Shown: piece by piece, positions 35,375 through 42,791 of the stretch
Position numbering within the stretch: the first letter of the stretch is position 1
Layout of the letters: every line of letters begins with the position of its first letter
DNA from: Thermoflexus hugenholtzii JAD2
GTDB taxonomy: Bacteria > Chloroflexota > Anaerolineae > J036 > Brachytrichaceae
DNA: 64,000 bases
Assembly: GCA_945877855.1 (NCBI GenBank)
Contig: CAMDWA010000002.1
Location: 27,151 to 91,150 of the forward strand
Direction of reading: 5' to 3'
Position numbers and translations under genes: made by a program
The notes under the pieces: model-generated
Database searches by the model: none
The model's input: only the letters and a program-made list of their open reading frames with translations
What the model was told of the DNA's origin: nothing

Positions 35375-35944
35375 TTATTTTTTGGCCTCTGTTGCTTGGA
35401 GTGTTTGAAGGGTGTTTAGTTGTTTGGCCCCTTCATTGGCAATATTAATTTGCACATTGGGCAGCTTGACACGTCGCACCCGTGCCAACATTTCAACGGC
35501 TCGAAGGTATCGCCCTTGTAGCATCGTCAGGCGTTTTTCCCAAAACATGCCTTGTGTTAAGGTGTGTTCTTTTTTTTGTATGGTTGTATAGTCACGCTCG
35601 GCTGTCCACAAACGAAGATAACAAGCAATTGTGTGATCTATCAGGTGTCGCTCTAATTCTGGTGCATCCTCATATCCGTATTTGGCATACATGGTTGCAA
35701 TTTCAATACGCATCATTTCGCTGGTCAATGCGTCGCTAACGTTAAGTGCATTTATAACGGTGTCTGTTGTGTTGGTGATTACCGAAAACACATTTCGCGC
35801 ATAATCACCACTCAATATCTCGTGCAATTGTCGCAACTCGTCACGGGTGAGGTCTTTTGTATTTGAGGCTTTTCGCAAAAGATCATCTTCTATTTTGTTT
35901 TTTGTTTTTAATGCGTTTGGGTCGTTTTCCGTTTCTTTCGCCAT
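35375..35944 (-). CDS. Hypothetical mobile-element protein (mostly helical)
   Basis: A 189-residue, charged, predicted all-helical protein without cysteines in a motif or a membrane segment. I do not recognise a family. Its start overlaps the end of the upstream small gene by 37 bp, and both are spaced like an operon with the translocase pair. The middle (ERHLIDHTIACYLRLWTAERDY) and the late segment (FWEKRLTMLQGRYLRAVEMLARVRR) suggest two long helices. A role in replication or DNA transfer is possible from context only. Confidence 0.65.
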   Translation of the reverse strand: MAKETENDPNALKTKNKIEDDLLRKASNTKDLTRDELRQLHEILSGDYARNVFSVITNTTDTVINALNVSDALTSEMMRIEIATMYAKYGYEDAPELERHLIDHTIACYLRLWTAERDYTTIQKKEHTLTQGMFWEKRLTMLQGRYLRAVEMLARVRRVKLPNVQINIANEGAKQLNTLQTLQATEAKK

Positions 35945-36222
35945 GTGCCTTTATGTTGGTGGTATCCGGCTAATTTCATAAAATCAGCCAATTGCCGCTT
36001 TAAATTTATCTCATTTGCATCTAAAATCGCGTCAATTTCAGCGTTTTTATCGTGTTTTTGGTGTTTTGCAAGGCGTTCTAGGGTGCGTTTGTCTTTTTCT
36101 GTTTCTTGCAAAATTGCCAGATATTCAGCGAAACCGTTATTTACATATTGGCTTATTACGCGCTTGCCAATGCGGGTTTTTTGGTAGTAATATCGTTTTT
36201 TGCCGCGTTGCTCCCATCCCAT
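35908..36222 (-). CDS. Hypothetical mobile-element protein with RYYYQKTRIGKRVISQYV motif
   Basis: A 104-residue basic protein. The N-terminal WEQRGKKRYYYQKTRIGKRV segment, followed by a strand and SQYV, belongs to a pattern I have seen in small proteins from many plasmids and phylogenetically scattered genomes, but I know no function. The rest is helical and highly charged, ending in a Lys/Arg/Thr tail. I start at ATG 36222 because an AGGAGG site lies 9 nt upstream; a longer frame to 36318 lacks such a site and the homologous part begins here. Confidence 0.65.
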   Translation of the reverse strand: MGWEQRGKKRYYYQKTRIGKRVISQYVNNGFAEYLAILQETEKDKRTLERLAKHQKHDKNAEIDAILDANEINLKRQLADFMKLAGYHQHKGTWRKKRKTTQTH

Positions 36223-36314
36223 ATACCATACCCTCCTAAAAGCGGGGTTGTGCAATCTGTGTAGCACAATCCCGCGTATGCGTGGGCGCTGCAGGTACAC
36301 ACACTTATACATAC

Positions 36315-37472
36315 TCATTTAGCGCCTATGGCGCTCATTACATCCTCAAGCCGTTGTGCAATTACTTGCCCATATTCGCCGATGCTGGGCGTATATCCTC
36401 TACTTTCAAGCCATGTGTATATGGTGTTCTCCCATTGGTCAAGGCTGATGTCTGGGGCGGGTTGCCCGACAATTTCGCGGCTCCATGCTGCCACGTCACC
36501 GCCTTGGCTCCAAAAATCGCCGATGTCTTTACCGGCGGGGACACGAGCACGTAAGGCCTTTGGCACATCGCGCTTAATGCGCTCATATCCTAAGTCGCCA
36601 GCATCATCGTTGTCATAGCACACAATGACGCGCTTGATGTTGCGTAGGGCGATAAGCCAGCGTAATGACATGCTTTTGCTCTCACTGCCAAAGGTGACAC
36701 AGGCCACGCCAGCGGGGGCGTGTTGCTGGGCCAGCATTGCGTCAAATTCACCGGCGCAAAGAATTGCGGTATGTGCGTCTTTGAGTGCGTCGGCGTTCAT
36801 GAGTGCAACCACATTGCCGATCACGCCCATATACTTATCGTATGTCCGGCCTGTGGCGTTGCCGATAATTGGCTTTCCCACCAACTTAGGCGGGGTTCGG
36901 GTTCGCACTTGCCAAATATCGCCACAAATGACGGTAGGCAATGTGAAACCTTGATACAGCCAATGGTCATGCGCTCGGCGGTCGCTATGGTTATAGCCAA
37001 TGCCCCACGCCTTTATTGTTTCATCTCTAAGGCCACGCCCACGCAAATAGTCACGCGCTATGCTTGCCTTGGGTATGTCTGACCACAAATACTGCACACT
37101 CTCGGCTAAGGCCTGTTTCATGCGGTTTTGCCAGTCGGTAGCCGGGGGCATGTCGTAACGTGTCGGTTGCGGGGCTGGTTTTGCAAGGGGTTTAAGCGCT
37201 GCGACATCACCGCCCAAGGTTTGCACGGCTTGGGTAAATGTTAAGCCGTCTTTCTGTTTTACAAACTCGATAGCATCGCCCCATTGAGGGTGGCACTGGT
37301 TACACATCCAAATTTGTCGGGTTTTTTGGCGGTTATACTTAATTGCGAAACGGTCATGCCCTCCACACATCGGGCAAGGCGCGTGGCGTGTTTCGTTGCC
37401 ACGTAAGGGGATTTGAAGCAGTCCAGCAAGATCAACCGCTTTTAAAAATTCTGTAGATATTTGCTTATTCAT
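36315..37472 (-). CDS. DNA primase-like protein (CHC2-type zinc finger plus Toprim)
   Basis: A 385-residue primase. The zinc finger is at residues 33-61 (CPMCGGHDRF, then CNQCHPQWGDAIEFV), as in DnaG/gp4-type primases. The Toprim domain carries the Glu in CAGEFDAML and the DxD in VIVCYDNDDAGDLGYER. It could prime replication of the excised element or recognise its origin. The start at 37472 is chosen because MNKQISTEFLKAVDLAGLL is a normal primase opening and has GAAGAAA upstream; the frame extends to 37523 without similarity. The upstream intergenic region holds TGTTACAAA iterons. Confidence 0.88.
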   Translation of the reverse strand: MNKQISTEFLKAVDLAGLLQIPLRGNETRHAPCPMCGGHDRFAIKYNRQKTRQIWMCNQCHPQWGDAIEFVKQKDGLTFTQAVQTLGGDVAALKPLAKPAPQPTRYDMPPATDWQNRMKQALAESVQYLWSDIPKASIARDYLRGRGLRDETIKAWGIGYNHSDRRAHDHWLYQGFTLPTVICGDIWQVRTRTPPKLVGKPIIGNATGRTYDKYMGVIGNVVALMNADALKDAHTAILCAGEFDAMLAQQHAPAGVACVTFGSESKSMSLRWLIALRNIKRVIVCYDNDDAGDLGYERIKRDVPKALRARVPAGKDIGDFWSQGGDVAAWSREIVGQPAPDISLDQWENTIYTWLESRGYTPSIGEYGQVIAQRLEDVMSAIGAK

Positions 37473-37503
37473 TGCTTTTCTTCCACGTGTAACGCATTTT
37501 TGC

Positions 37504-37612
37504 CCTGTAACATTTTGTAACACCGCTTTTGGGATAACTCCTCTATAGCCCTATAGGGGATTTACTAGAATAATTTGTTACAAACTGTTACAAAAACATA
37601 ATCTGTTACAAA
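37504..37612. repeat. TGTTACAAA iteron cluster, candidate origin or operator of the element
   Basis: TGTTACAAA occurs at 37576-37584, 37586-37594 and 37604-37612 in direct orientation, with an inverted copy TTTGTAACA at 37514-37522 and a partial one at 37505-37512. Between them is a CTATAG...CTATAG palindrome (37539-37560). The cluster separates the primase and helicase genes, a typical place for an origin or a control region. Confidence 0.65.
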
Positions 37613-37613
37613 A

Positions 37614-39176
37614 TTAGTTGATATAAAAACCAATCACCCCGCGTTTTACGGTGTCATTCATTCGCCTCAATACTCCAACTTCTAAATTTTTGGACTTGAG
37701 AGACCCGGCTAAGCTCTTTGCGGTTTTGGGGTTGTAGCCATTGTTTTTGCACCATGCGCCATAACTGGAATAAATTTTTTCGTTGTCGCAAAAATTCCCA
37801 TTACCCATCGTGCAACACTCGGCCAGCCATTGCCCCACTTCATCTAATTCGTTGCGGCGGTCTTGGGTAGATTGAATTACCACATCGGGGGCCTTAATGC
37901 CAATACTGCCTGATTCATAAAATTTAATTGCCCCTTGCACCATCCACGCCAGCAAAGCCTTTTGATATGGCGTGGTCTTGAGTTTGGATTTAAGCTCAAA
38001 GTCTTCCTTGCCAGCGTATGAGTTCGGGAACTCAACCACGCGCAAACGGGACCAAATCGCGTCATCATCCGCGTCGGCATTTGGCGGCCAGTTTGAAACC
38101 ATCAAAATTTTAAACTTGGGCCGATAGCTAAAAAAATCGCGATGCTTGAATGCACACATTAAGGCATTGCCGCCCGTTAAGGTTTTTAGCTTGGCCCCGT
38201 TTAGCCGGTCGCGGCGGTCTGATTCATCGGCAATGACCAAGCGGCAATTGCGCAAGGGTGCAAGGTCAAAATTGTTTGCATCTGGGTCGCGTTTTTCAAT
38301 CAGGGCGGCAAAATTAAGCGGCTTACACAGACCGCCCAATAGGTGCATGATGGCTTCGATCAATGTGCCTTTTCCGGCGCGGGTTGGGCCGTGCAAATAA
38401 AGCACGATTTCAAAGCGGGTATCGCCCGTCAAACATAGCCCTAAAATGGTTTGCAGCCAGCCGGTTGTATTGGCTCCACCCTTCACGACACTATCAACAA
38501 AACCCTTAATTGGGGCTGTATCGGCGTTTTGCTCGTATGGCGTTGCCAGACACCACGTAAAACGAAAATAGCGGTTATGCGGCAAAATATCGCCGTTTTT
38601 GAGGTTTATCACCCCATTTGCCACATTCAGCAAATGATCGTGCGTGTCAAATTCGCTGGTTTTGGTAAAAAAACGCGATTGCAACAAGTATTTGCAATCC
38701 CGAATTCGTTTCGCGTTTGGCGTGGCGGCGCTAATCACTTTCTCGCGCTGCGCATCAATGGCGGCGTGTTGGCGCGTACGCAACATTTGGGCGATGTCGT
38801 GATCGAGTGCAGCTTCGGCTCCTTCCGGCTCCCAATGTGTGCCGGTATATTTCAGCCAGCCGATAGCGTCGGAGTATGCGTAATCGGCCCCATGCAGTGC
38901 TGTAAATGCGTCGGCGTTGCCAAGATCGTCGGGGCTAAACTCGGCCAGTTTTACCGGCGGTTGACCAATGCCGAAAACCTCGCGGCATTCACTATCACTA
39001 AGCACAGGCGCGAGCGCTGCCAAGGCGCTTGGTTCTGGGTCGCCTCGGTCAAGGCGCTTGCAAAAATCGTCGGCATGACCTCGATACCCGTTGAGGGTAT
39101 CAAGGTCGCCCGAGGTGATGATTTCGCCTTTTATGCGGCGTTGGCAAAGGGTAATCAACTGCTTTTTATCACTCAT
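37614..39176 (-). CDS. P4/D5-type primase-helicase (SF3 helicase)
   Basis: A 520-residue protein with the D5/P4 family layout. The N-terminal region (~80-200) includes LKYTGTHWEPEGAEAALDHDIAQML and the NVANGVINLKNG block. The C-terminal SF3 AAA+ helicase has Walker A LHGPTRAGKGTLIE (Lys269), Walker B RLVIADESDRRD (~Asp317-Glu318) and a sensor motif LMVSNWPPNADADDDAIWSRLRVVEFP. A winged helix probably ends the protein. Such proteins unwind the origin during replication of phages, satellites and some integrative elements. Together with the Toprim primase it suggests the excised element replicates autonomously. It overlaps the upstream small gene by 1 bp. Confidence 0.92.
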   Translation of the reverse strand: MSDKKQLITLCQRRIKGEIITSGDLDTLNGYRGHADDFCKRLDRGDPEPSALAALAPVLSDSECREVFGIGQPPVKLAEFSPDDLGNADAFTALHGADYAYSDAIGWLKYTGTHWEPEGAEAALDHDIAQMLRTRQHAAIDAQREKVISAATPNAKRIRDCKYLLQSRFFTKTSEFDTHDHLLNVANGVINLKNGDILPHNRYFRFTWCLATPYEQNADTAPIKGFVDSVVKGGANTTGWLQTILGLCLTGDTRFEIVLYLHGPTRAGKGTLIEAIMHLLGGLCKPLNFAALIEKRDPDANNFDLAPLRNCRLVIADESDRRDRLNGAKLKTLTGGNALMCAFKHRDFFSYRPKFKILMVSNWPPNADADDDAIWSRLRVVEFPNSYAGKEDFELKSKLKTTPYQKALLAWMVQGAIKFYESGSIGIKAPDVVIQSTQDRRNELDEVGQWLAECCTMGNGNFCDNEKIYSSYGAWCKNNGYNPKTAKSLAGSLKSKNLEVGVLRRMNDTVKRGVIGFYIN

Positions 39177-39400
39177 TATTTAGCTTTAATGTGTTTTTGG
39201 GGTTTCGTCGGCGGTGTCGGTGGCCTTTCTGCTCTCGGTTCGTCTATGTTTGGTGGCGGGGTGGCGTTGGCGTTAGCGCGTTTTTTGTCAATAAAACGGA
39301 TAACATCAGCCAATGCCAGAACAAAATCGGGGGTCGGGGACAATTCGATCTTTACCGGCGGGTAGGCGTTGGCGGGGAGGGTACAATTATGCTTATTCAT
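39176..39400 (-). CDS. Small hypothetical protein upstream of the helicase gene
   Basis: A 74-residue protein with a Pro/Thr/Lys-rich C-terminus (PPTPPTKPQKHIKAK) and a central PDFVLALADVIRFIDKKR helix. No family recognised. A GAGGT site lies 7 nt before the ATG, and the stop overlaps the helicase start (TAATG-type), so it is probably translated as the first gene of the replication operon. Confidence 0.6.
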   Translation of the reverse strand: MNKHNCTLPANAYPPVKIELSPTPDFVLALADVIRFIDKKRANANATPPPNIDEPRAERPPTPPTKPQKHIKAK

Positions 39401-39492
39401 GTCGGATACCTCATTTATTCGATGTGATTAGAAAGGCGCGGGTGTTATCAGCACATGCGCCTTTCGCTTTTCGTTTGCAATCAATATTATAG

Positions 39493-39532
39493 CAGTAATT
39501 TACCAGTAAATTACTGTATTTAATGCTATAAT
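39493..39532 (+). promoter_or_regulatory. Palindromic operator and -10 box of the ribbon-helix-helix gene
   Basis: CAGTAATTTAC (39493-39503) and GTAAATTACTG (39506-39516) form a perfect 11-bp inverted repeat around CA. TATAAT at 39527-39532 follows, ending only 7 nt before the ATG at 39540, so the transcript would be practically leaderless. The palindrome overlaps the expected -35 position, ideal for autorepression. Confidence 0.7.
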
Positions 39533-39539
39533 CCCCCAT

Positions 39540-39767
39540 ATGTTTAATGGTTATAATATTTCCCCTGTGGCTGCACCTGAAAAGAGAGAGGAAGATAAGC
39601 GTGATAAACCGGTTACTGTTTATTACACGTCCAAAGAGTTGGCTGATGTTCGCCAGCTTGCGCGTGAAAGTGGTTTGACGCTTGCGGCATATATCAGGAT
39701 GATGTCTTTTGCCAAAATTAAGCGTAAATCTTCGATTGCTGCCGATGACATCGGCGCGGGTGAGTGA
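39540..39767 (+). CDS. Ribbon-helix-helix DNA-binding protein (MobC/CopG-like)
   Basis: A 75-residue protein and one of the few plus-strand genes in the element. The segment KPVTVYYTSKELADVRQLARESGLTLAAYIRMMSF has the strand-helix-helix layout of plasmid MobC/CopG-type proteins. These bind DNA as dimers and act as repressors or accessory nicking proteins. No relaxase gene is present in the element, so transcriptional control is the likelier role. Translation probably begins at a leaderless ATG, since the promoter box ends 7 nt upstream. The palindrome there is its probable operator. Confidence 0.75.
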   Translation: MFNGYNISPVAAPEKREEDKRDKPVTVYYTSKELADVRQLARESGLTLAAYIRMMSFAKIKRKSSIAADDIGAGE

Positions 39768-39838
39768 TATAATCTTACTTAACATAACTTTTGGGTGTTG
39801 CTGAATCGCTCCGTTGGTCGCGGGGCGATTTTGTTTTT

Positions 39839-40057
39839 TCACGGGTTCACCGGCTCCGGCTCCGGCTCCATTGCTTGGGCGGCTACTTCGATAATTGCGC
39901 CTAAAACATCGCAAAAAATCGGGTCTAAGCGCGTTGTGTGCTCGATTTGGGCAATCATTACCATGTGTTCGTTTGAACGCGCTGCGCCCTGTTTCCAGCC
40001 ATTTTTGAGGGTGGTCTGGGCTTGGGTGATGACTGAAAACACGGCTTCGGTGGTCAT
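39839..40057 (-). CDS. Small hypothetical protein
   Basis: A 72-residue acidic protein, helical in the middle (SNEHMVMIAQIEHTTRLDPIFCDVLGAIIEVAAQAM) with a PEPEPVNP tail. No family recognised. Its ATG overlaps by 4 bp the end of the gene at 40054-40248, so the two form a small operon. The coupling and absence of repeats in the reading frame support a real gene. Confidence 0.55.
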   Translation of the reverse strand: MTTEAVFSVITQAQTTLKNGWKQGAARSNEHMVMIAQIEHTTRLDPIFCDVLGAIIEVAAQAMEPEPEPVNP

Positions 40058-40248
40058 CGTTGCACCTCGGTTTGTTGGGGTGTGAGGGCCGGGGCCGGTG
40101 GGGTTGGTTGCATAAGCCCTTGGTTCACCAATTCGCGGCGTAGCAGATAGCGCAAGTGATCGGCGGGTGTCCGTAATTCCGTATCACCGAGTTTTGTAAG
40201 CGCGTCAAATTCCGTTTCAGGTAGGGCGATTTTTAATTTGATCGTCAT
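40054..40248 (-). CDS. Small ribbon-helix-helix-like protein
   Basis: A 64-residue protein. The N-terminal MTIKLKIALPETEFDALTKLG, then LRTPADHLRYLLRREL, fits a strand followed by two helices, as in Arc/CopG-type DNA-binding proteins; the C-terminus is Pro/Gln-rich. It lies downstream of two TGATGACGTAATCA repeats that may be its binding sites, although a terminator stands between them and the gene. It is translationally coupled to the next small gene. Confidence 0.55.
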   Translation of the reverse strand: MTIKLKIALPETEFDALTKLGDTELRTPADHLRYLLRRELVNQGLMQPTPPAPALTPQQTEVQR

Positions 40249-40261
40249 AGGTTAAATAAAA

Positions 40262-40291
40262 AAGCCAGATAGCTGTTTTGCTATCTGGCTT
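40262..40291 (-). terminator. Terminator after the HTH regulator gene
   Basis: AAGCCAGATAGC and GCTATCTGGCTT form a perfect 12-bp stem with a TGTTTT loop. A run of A on the plus strand just left of it gives the minus-strand transcript its T tract. Confidence 0.85.
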
Positions 40292-40302
40292 AATTAAAAC
40301 GC

Positions 40303-40350
40303 TGATGACGTAATCAGCGCAAGGTCATCAAAAACTTGATGACGTAATCA
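40303..40350. repeat. Paired TGATGACGTAATCA repeats with an internal hairpin
   Basis: TGATGACGTAATCA occurs at 40303-40316 and 40337-40350, 34 bp apart. Each copy is nearly palindromic, and GTCATCAA (40324-40331) with TTGATGAC (40336-40343) forms a further inverted repeat overlapping the second copy. Likely a repressor-binding region. Confidence 0.6.
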
Positions 40351-40353
40351 TTT

Positions 40354-41526
40354 TTACAATGGCTTTTTTCTGGTTTCGGGGAAAGCCTTATAAAGTTTGG
40401 AAAGTGTATTTTTCACAAAACCTTCTGTGACATTAACACGCTCGGCTATTTTGCTATTAGTTAATTCATTAAACAAGTGTATTTTCATAATCTTCTTTTC
40501 GTTGCCTGTAAATTTCATGTATTCGACTCGTAAATATATAGCTTGTTTTTCCTGCTGACTTAAGTCATTAAGATATCTCGTGCCATCCGGCTTTATTGGC
40601 AATGTCGCATCATCAGGAGGCTTGACCGTCTCCGTCTGGGGTGGGGCGGGATTGGCGACGGGCGGCAATGGCTCAGGTTTCCACAACTCAGACTTACAAA
40701 AAGGAAAAACTTCAAGCCCGACTGTAGCCCAAAGATGCTCTTGCAAAACTTTACGGATATGAGTGCTTTCGAGCCTTGCCGCTGCAATTTCTGCTTTTGT
40801 AGCTTTCGCATCTACCCAGTAGCACAATTCCTTTTCGCTTTTAATAACAATCCATGCAATTATCCAATCGTTAAACCTGAGTAAAACTCGGTCTGTTTCC
40901 CAAATTTCCCAAGATAACTTATTATCATCAGACATTACAAAATAAGATTGGCGAATATGCTGTGCATTAATAAATAAGCTTAGCTCTTTGCACACTTTTA
41001 AAAAGTAGTCTGGTTCTTTCGGTAGTGTTTTGGTTGTCTGGGGGATTGGCGTTGATTTCTGGCGACGTGGGTCGTTTTCGATTACGCCAATAGGACTACG
41101 AAGTTCTGGCTGTGCAGAGTTTAATTTTGTGGGAAAAGAAATGGAACGGTAGGACTGAATAATGTATTCAGTTGCCGGGCTGGAAGCTATTTTTGCAAAA
41201 TCTATGCGTTGTTGTTCAATACTTTTCTGGAAAGATTGAACAATGTCCATCCATGCAGGCCTTGCTATTTGTTCAATAGTTTGATTAATGCGTTGTTCGA
41301 GGGATTCGGCAGCATCTAGCCATGCGGGTTTTGCTAGTTGCTTAAAAATTCGAGCGCTTTGGGTTATTGTCTCGTTGATAACATTGATATGTTTAGTCAC
41401 CTGTGCAGAGACTTCTAGGATGCCCGTATGAAAAGTGGGGTCGTTTTGTCCAATAAATTCAACGACATCATTAAGCGCAATGCGTCTTTTGGGAGGAGGT
41501 TTGCTATCTTCGCTATAATCGCTCAT
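40354..41526 (-). CDS. Putative regulator with C-terminal LuxR/sigma-like helix-turn-helix
   Basis: A 390-residue protein. The first ~120 residues are helical with repeated amphipathic segments (two similar QRINQTIEQIARPAWMDI-type stretches containing AKPAWLD and ARPAWMD). The middle part (~150-300) is unrecognised. The last ~60 residues, MKFTGNEKKIMKIHLFNELTNSKIAERVNVTEGFVKNTLSKLYKAF, read as a four-helix LuxR/GerE or sigma-region-4-like DNA-binding domain. No receiver or transmembrane domain is seen. It probably controls element genes; the neighbouring toxin-antitoxin genes and RHH genes are candidate targets. Confidence 0.6.
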   Translation of the reverse strand: MSDYSEDSKPPPKRRIALNDVVEFIGQNDPTFHTGILEVSAQVTKHINVINETITQSARIFKQLAKPAWLDAAESLEQRINQTIEQIARPAWMDIVQSFQKSIEQQRIDFAKIASSPATEYIIQSYRSISFPTKLNSAQPELRSPIGVIENDPRRQKSTPIPQTTKTLPKEPDYFLKVCKELSLFINAQHIRQSYFVMSDDNKLSWEIWETDRVLLRFNDWIIAWIVIKSEKELCYWVDAKATKAEIAAARLESTHIRKVLQEHLWATVGLEVFPFCKSELWKPEPLPPVANPAPPQTETVKPPDDATLPIKPDGTRYLNDLSQQEKQAIYLRVEYMKFTGNEKKIMKIHLFNELTNSKIAERVNVTEGFVKNTLSKLYKAFPETRKKPL

Positions 41527-41567
41527 ATTCTGGTCTTTGGCTCCTTCAATGTAAAAAGATCAGTTAA

Positions 41568-41606
41568 ACCGCCCTGCGCACCGGCTAAAGTTGCGGGGCG
41601 GTTTTT
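41568..41606 (+). terminator. Plus-strand hairpin with T tract, copy 1
   Basis: CCGCCCTGCGCACCGGCTAA, then GTTGCGGGGCGG followed by T7. The GC stem and T tract are on the plus strand, although no plus-strand gene precedes it. Nearly identical to the copy at 42305-42342. Confidence 0.65.
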
Positions 41607-41618
41607 TTGTTGCGTTGA

Positions 41619-41876
41619 TTAGCGATAAGCGTCTTTTCGGTGGGCAATTTTGAAAACGGCAATGATCTTTATGCCGTCGTCAATCGAATACAACACGCGG
41701 TAATCTCCAATGCGAATACGATACCCGTCTTCAGTGCCTTTTAACTGAATGTAACCCTGTGGGCGCGGGTCGTCTGCCAGCTTCATGATTTCGGCTGAAA
41801 TACGAATTTGTAAGGGGCGCGGTAATTTGCGAAGGGTGCGCTCGGCATTGCTAAGGATGTTTATTTCGTAGTTCAT
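41619..41876 (-). CDS. relE: RelE/ParE-family toxin
   Basis: An 85-residue RelE-superfamily protein: the N-terminal YEINILSNAERTLRKLPRPLQIRI, then PQGYIQLKGTEDGYRIRIGDYRVLYSIDDG and a C-terminal IAHRKDAYR with the conserved basic residues expected of a ribosome-dependent mRNA interferase. Its start overlaps the antitoxin stop by 4 bp, the normal arrangement (antitoxin first). It probably stabilises the integrated element. Confidence 0.92.
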   Translation of the reverse strand: MNYEINILSNAERTLRKLPRPLQIRISAEIMKLADDPRPQGYIQLKGTEDGYRIRIGDYRVLYSIDDGIKIIAVFKIAHRKDAYR

Positions 41877-42217
41877 GCCGATTGTCGTTTGTTCACATCG
41901 TCGGTAATGCCTAACTCGGCTAAGAGGGTATGCAACGATTTGCCGGTGGGTGGGTTGGCTTTAACTGCATGGTAGGCGGCTAAGTCTTCAGCGTCTAGCG
42001 CGTCGCGCTCGGTATCGCTCAGGTCTGGGTAGCTTGCATCATGGGCATGTTGCGGGGTAAGGGCTACCTCGAAGGGCAAGCCACGTCTAAGCAACACTTG
42101 TTTGTAAAACAGGGTAATTGCATCGGTTGGGTTAAGCCCGACTTGGTGCAAGATTGCTTCGACACTGCTTTTTAGTTCGGGTTCGATACGGGTGCGTATC
42201 ATCGCTGTCTTTGCCAT
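41873..42217 (-). CDS. relB: RelB/DinJ-family antitoxin
   Basis: A 114-residue antitoxin. The ribbon-helix-helix N-terminus AMIRTRIEPELKSSVEAILHQVGLNPTDAITLFYKQVLLRRGLPFEV is typical of RelB/DinJ. The C-terminal part is extended and acidic (SDTERDALDAEDL), probably the toxin-neutralising region. It autoregulates such operons in the family. It resembles the antitoxin at 42788-43072, so the two modules may have arisen from a similar source. Confidence 0.9.
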   Translation of the reverse strand: MAKTAMIRTRIEPELKSSVEAILHQVGLNPTDAITLFYKQVLLRRGLPFEVALTPQHAHDASYPDLSDTERDALDAEDLAAYHAVKANPPTGKSLHTLLAELGITDDVNKRQSA

Positions 42218-42304
42218 AATATGATTGTATCTCGTTTGTGCTATCTGCGGAGAACATTTGTCTGGCTGACCGCATCTTTACCCGGCTTTGGCGGCGGCTG
42301 GTGC

Positions 42305-42342
42305 AGCCCTGCGCACCGGCTAAGATTGCAGGGCGGTTTTTT
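42305..42342 (+). terminator. Plus-strand hairpin with T tract, copy 2
   Basis: GCCCTGCGCACCGGCTAAGA and TTGCAGGGCGG are followed by TTTTTT. It shares a 17-bp core (CCCTGCGCACCGGCTAA) with copy 1 and again has no plus-strand gene upstream. Confidence 0.6.
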
Positions 42343-42347
42343 GTTTG

Positions 42348-42791
42348 CTAAACAAAATCACCAATCACCAAAAATGAAATTTCTTGCACTCGTTTTAGTC
42401 GGATGTCGTTTGTTATAAAACAATCACAGCCAGCATAAAGGGCAATTGCAATTTGTAGTGCATCGGGTAATGATATGGGGTAGGCGGCGCGAAGCTGTGC
42501 CGCGTTTAGCCCGTCACGACCTACAGGTGCAATACACCTATGCGATTACAAGCGGTATAAACACCAGCTTTGTCAACATTGGACAAGCAATAGCAGTAAA
42601 CGAATCGGTTGTGTAATGCATTCTGCAAGGGTAATCGGTGAGGTGACCGCATTGCACTTTCCGGATAGAATCGCCTCGAATATTGGAATACAAACGGGTG
42701 AAAATATCGGGTGGGCTTCTATGAGATAGATGATTGGGGCGGTGTCTAAAAATACGCGGCGATAGCTGTTAAGTGCCCGTGTAATATTCAT
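42348..42791 (-). pseudogene. PIN-domain toxin, frameshifted
   Basis: The first part (42573-42791) encodes a PIN-domain start, RVFLDTAPIIYLIEAHP, with the first catalytic Asp, and TLAECITQPIR with the conserved Glu. It then runs into stops. In another frame, ending at 42348, the missing C-terminal half is still readable: LRAAYPISLPDALQIAIALYAGCDCFITND, with the Asp residues and the ITND motif of VapC-type toxins. The ~60 bp between are unalignable, so at least one frameshift and probably a small deletion have inactivated the toxin. Its antitoxin partner is intact. Confidence 0.8.

Noticed and set aside
39411..39914. 167-residue minus-strand frame
   Set aside because: It covers the promoter, palindrome and full length of the plus-strand RHH gene and has Arg/Ser-rich composition typical of a shadow frame.
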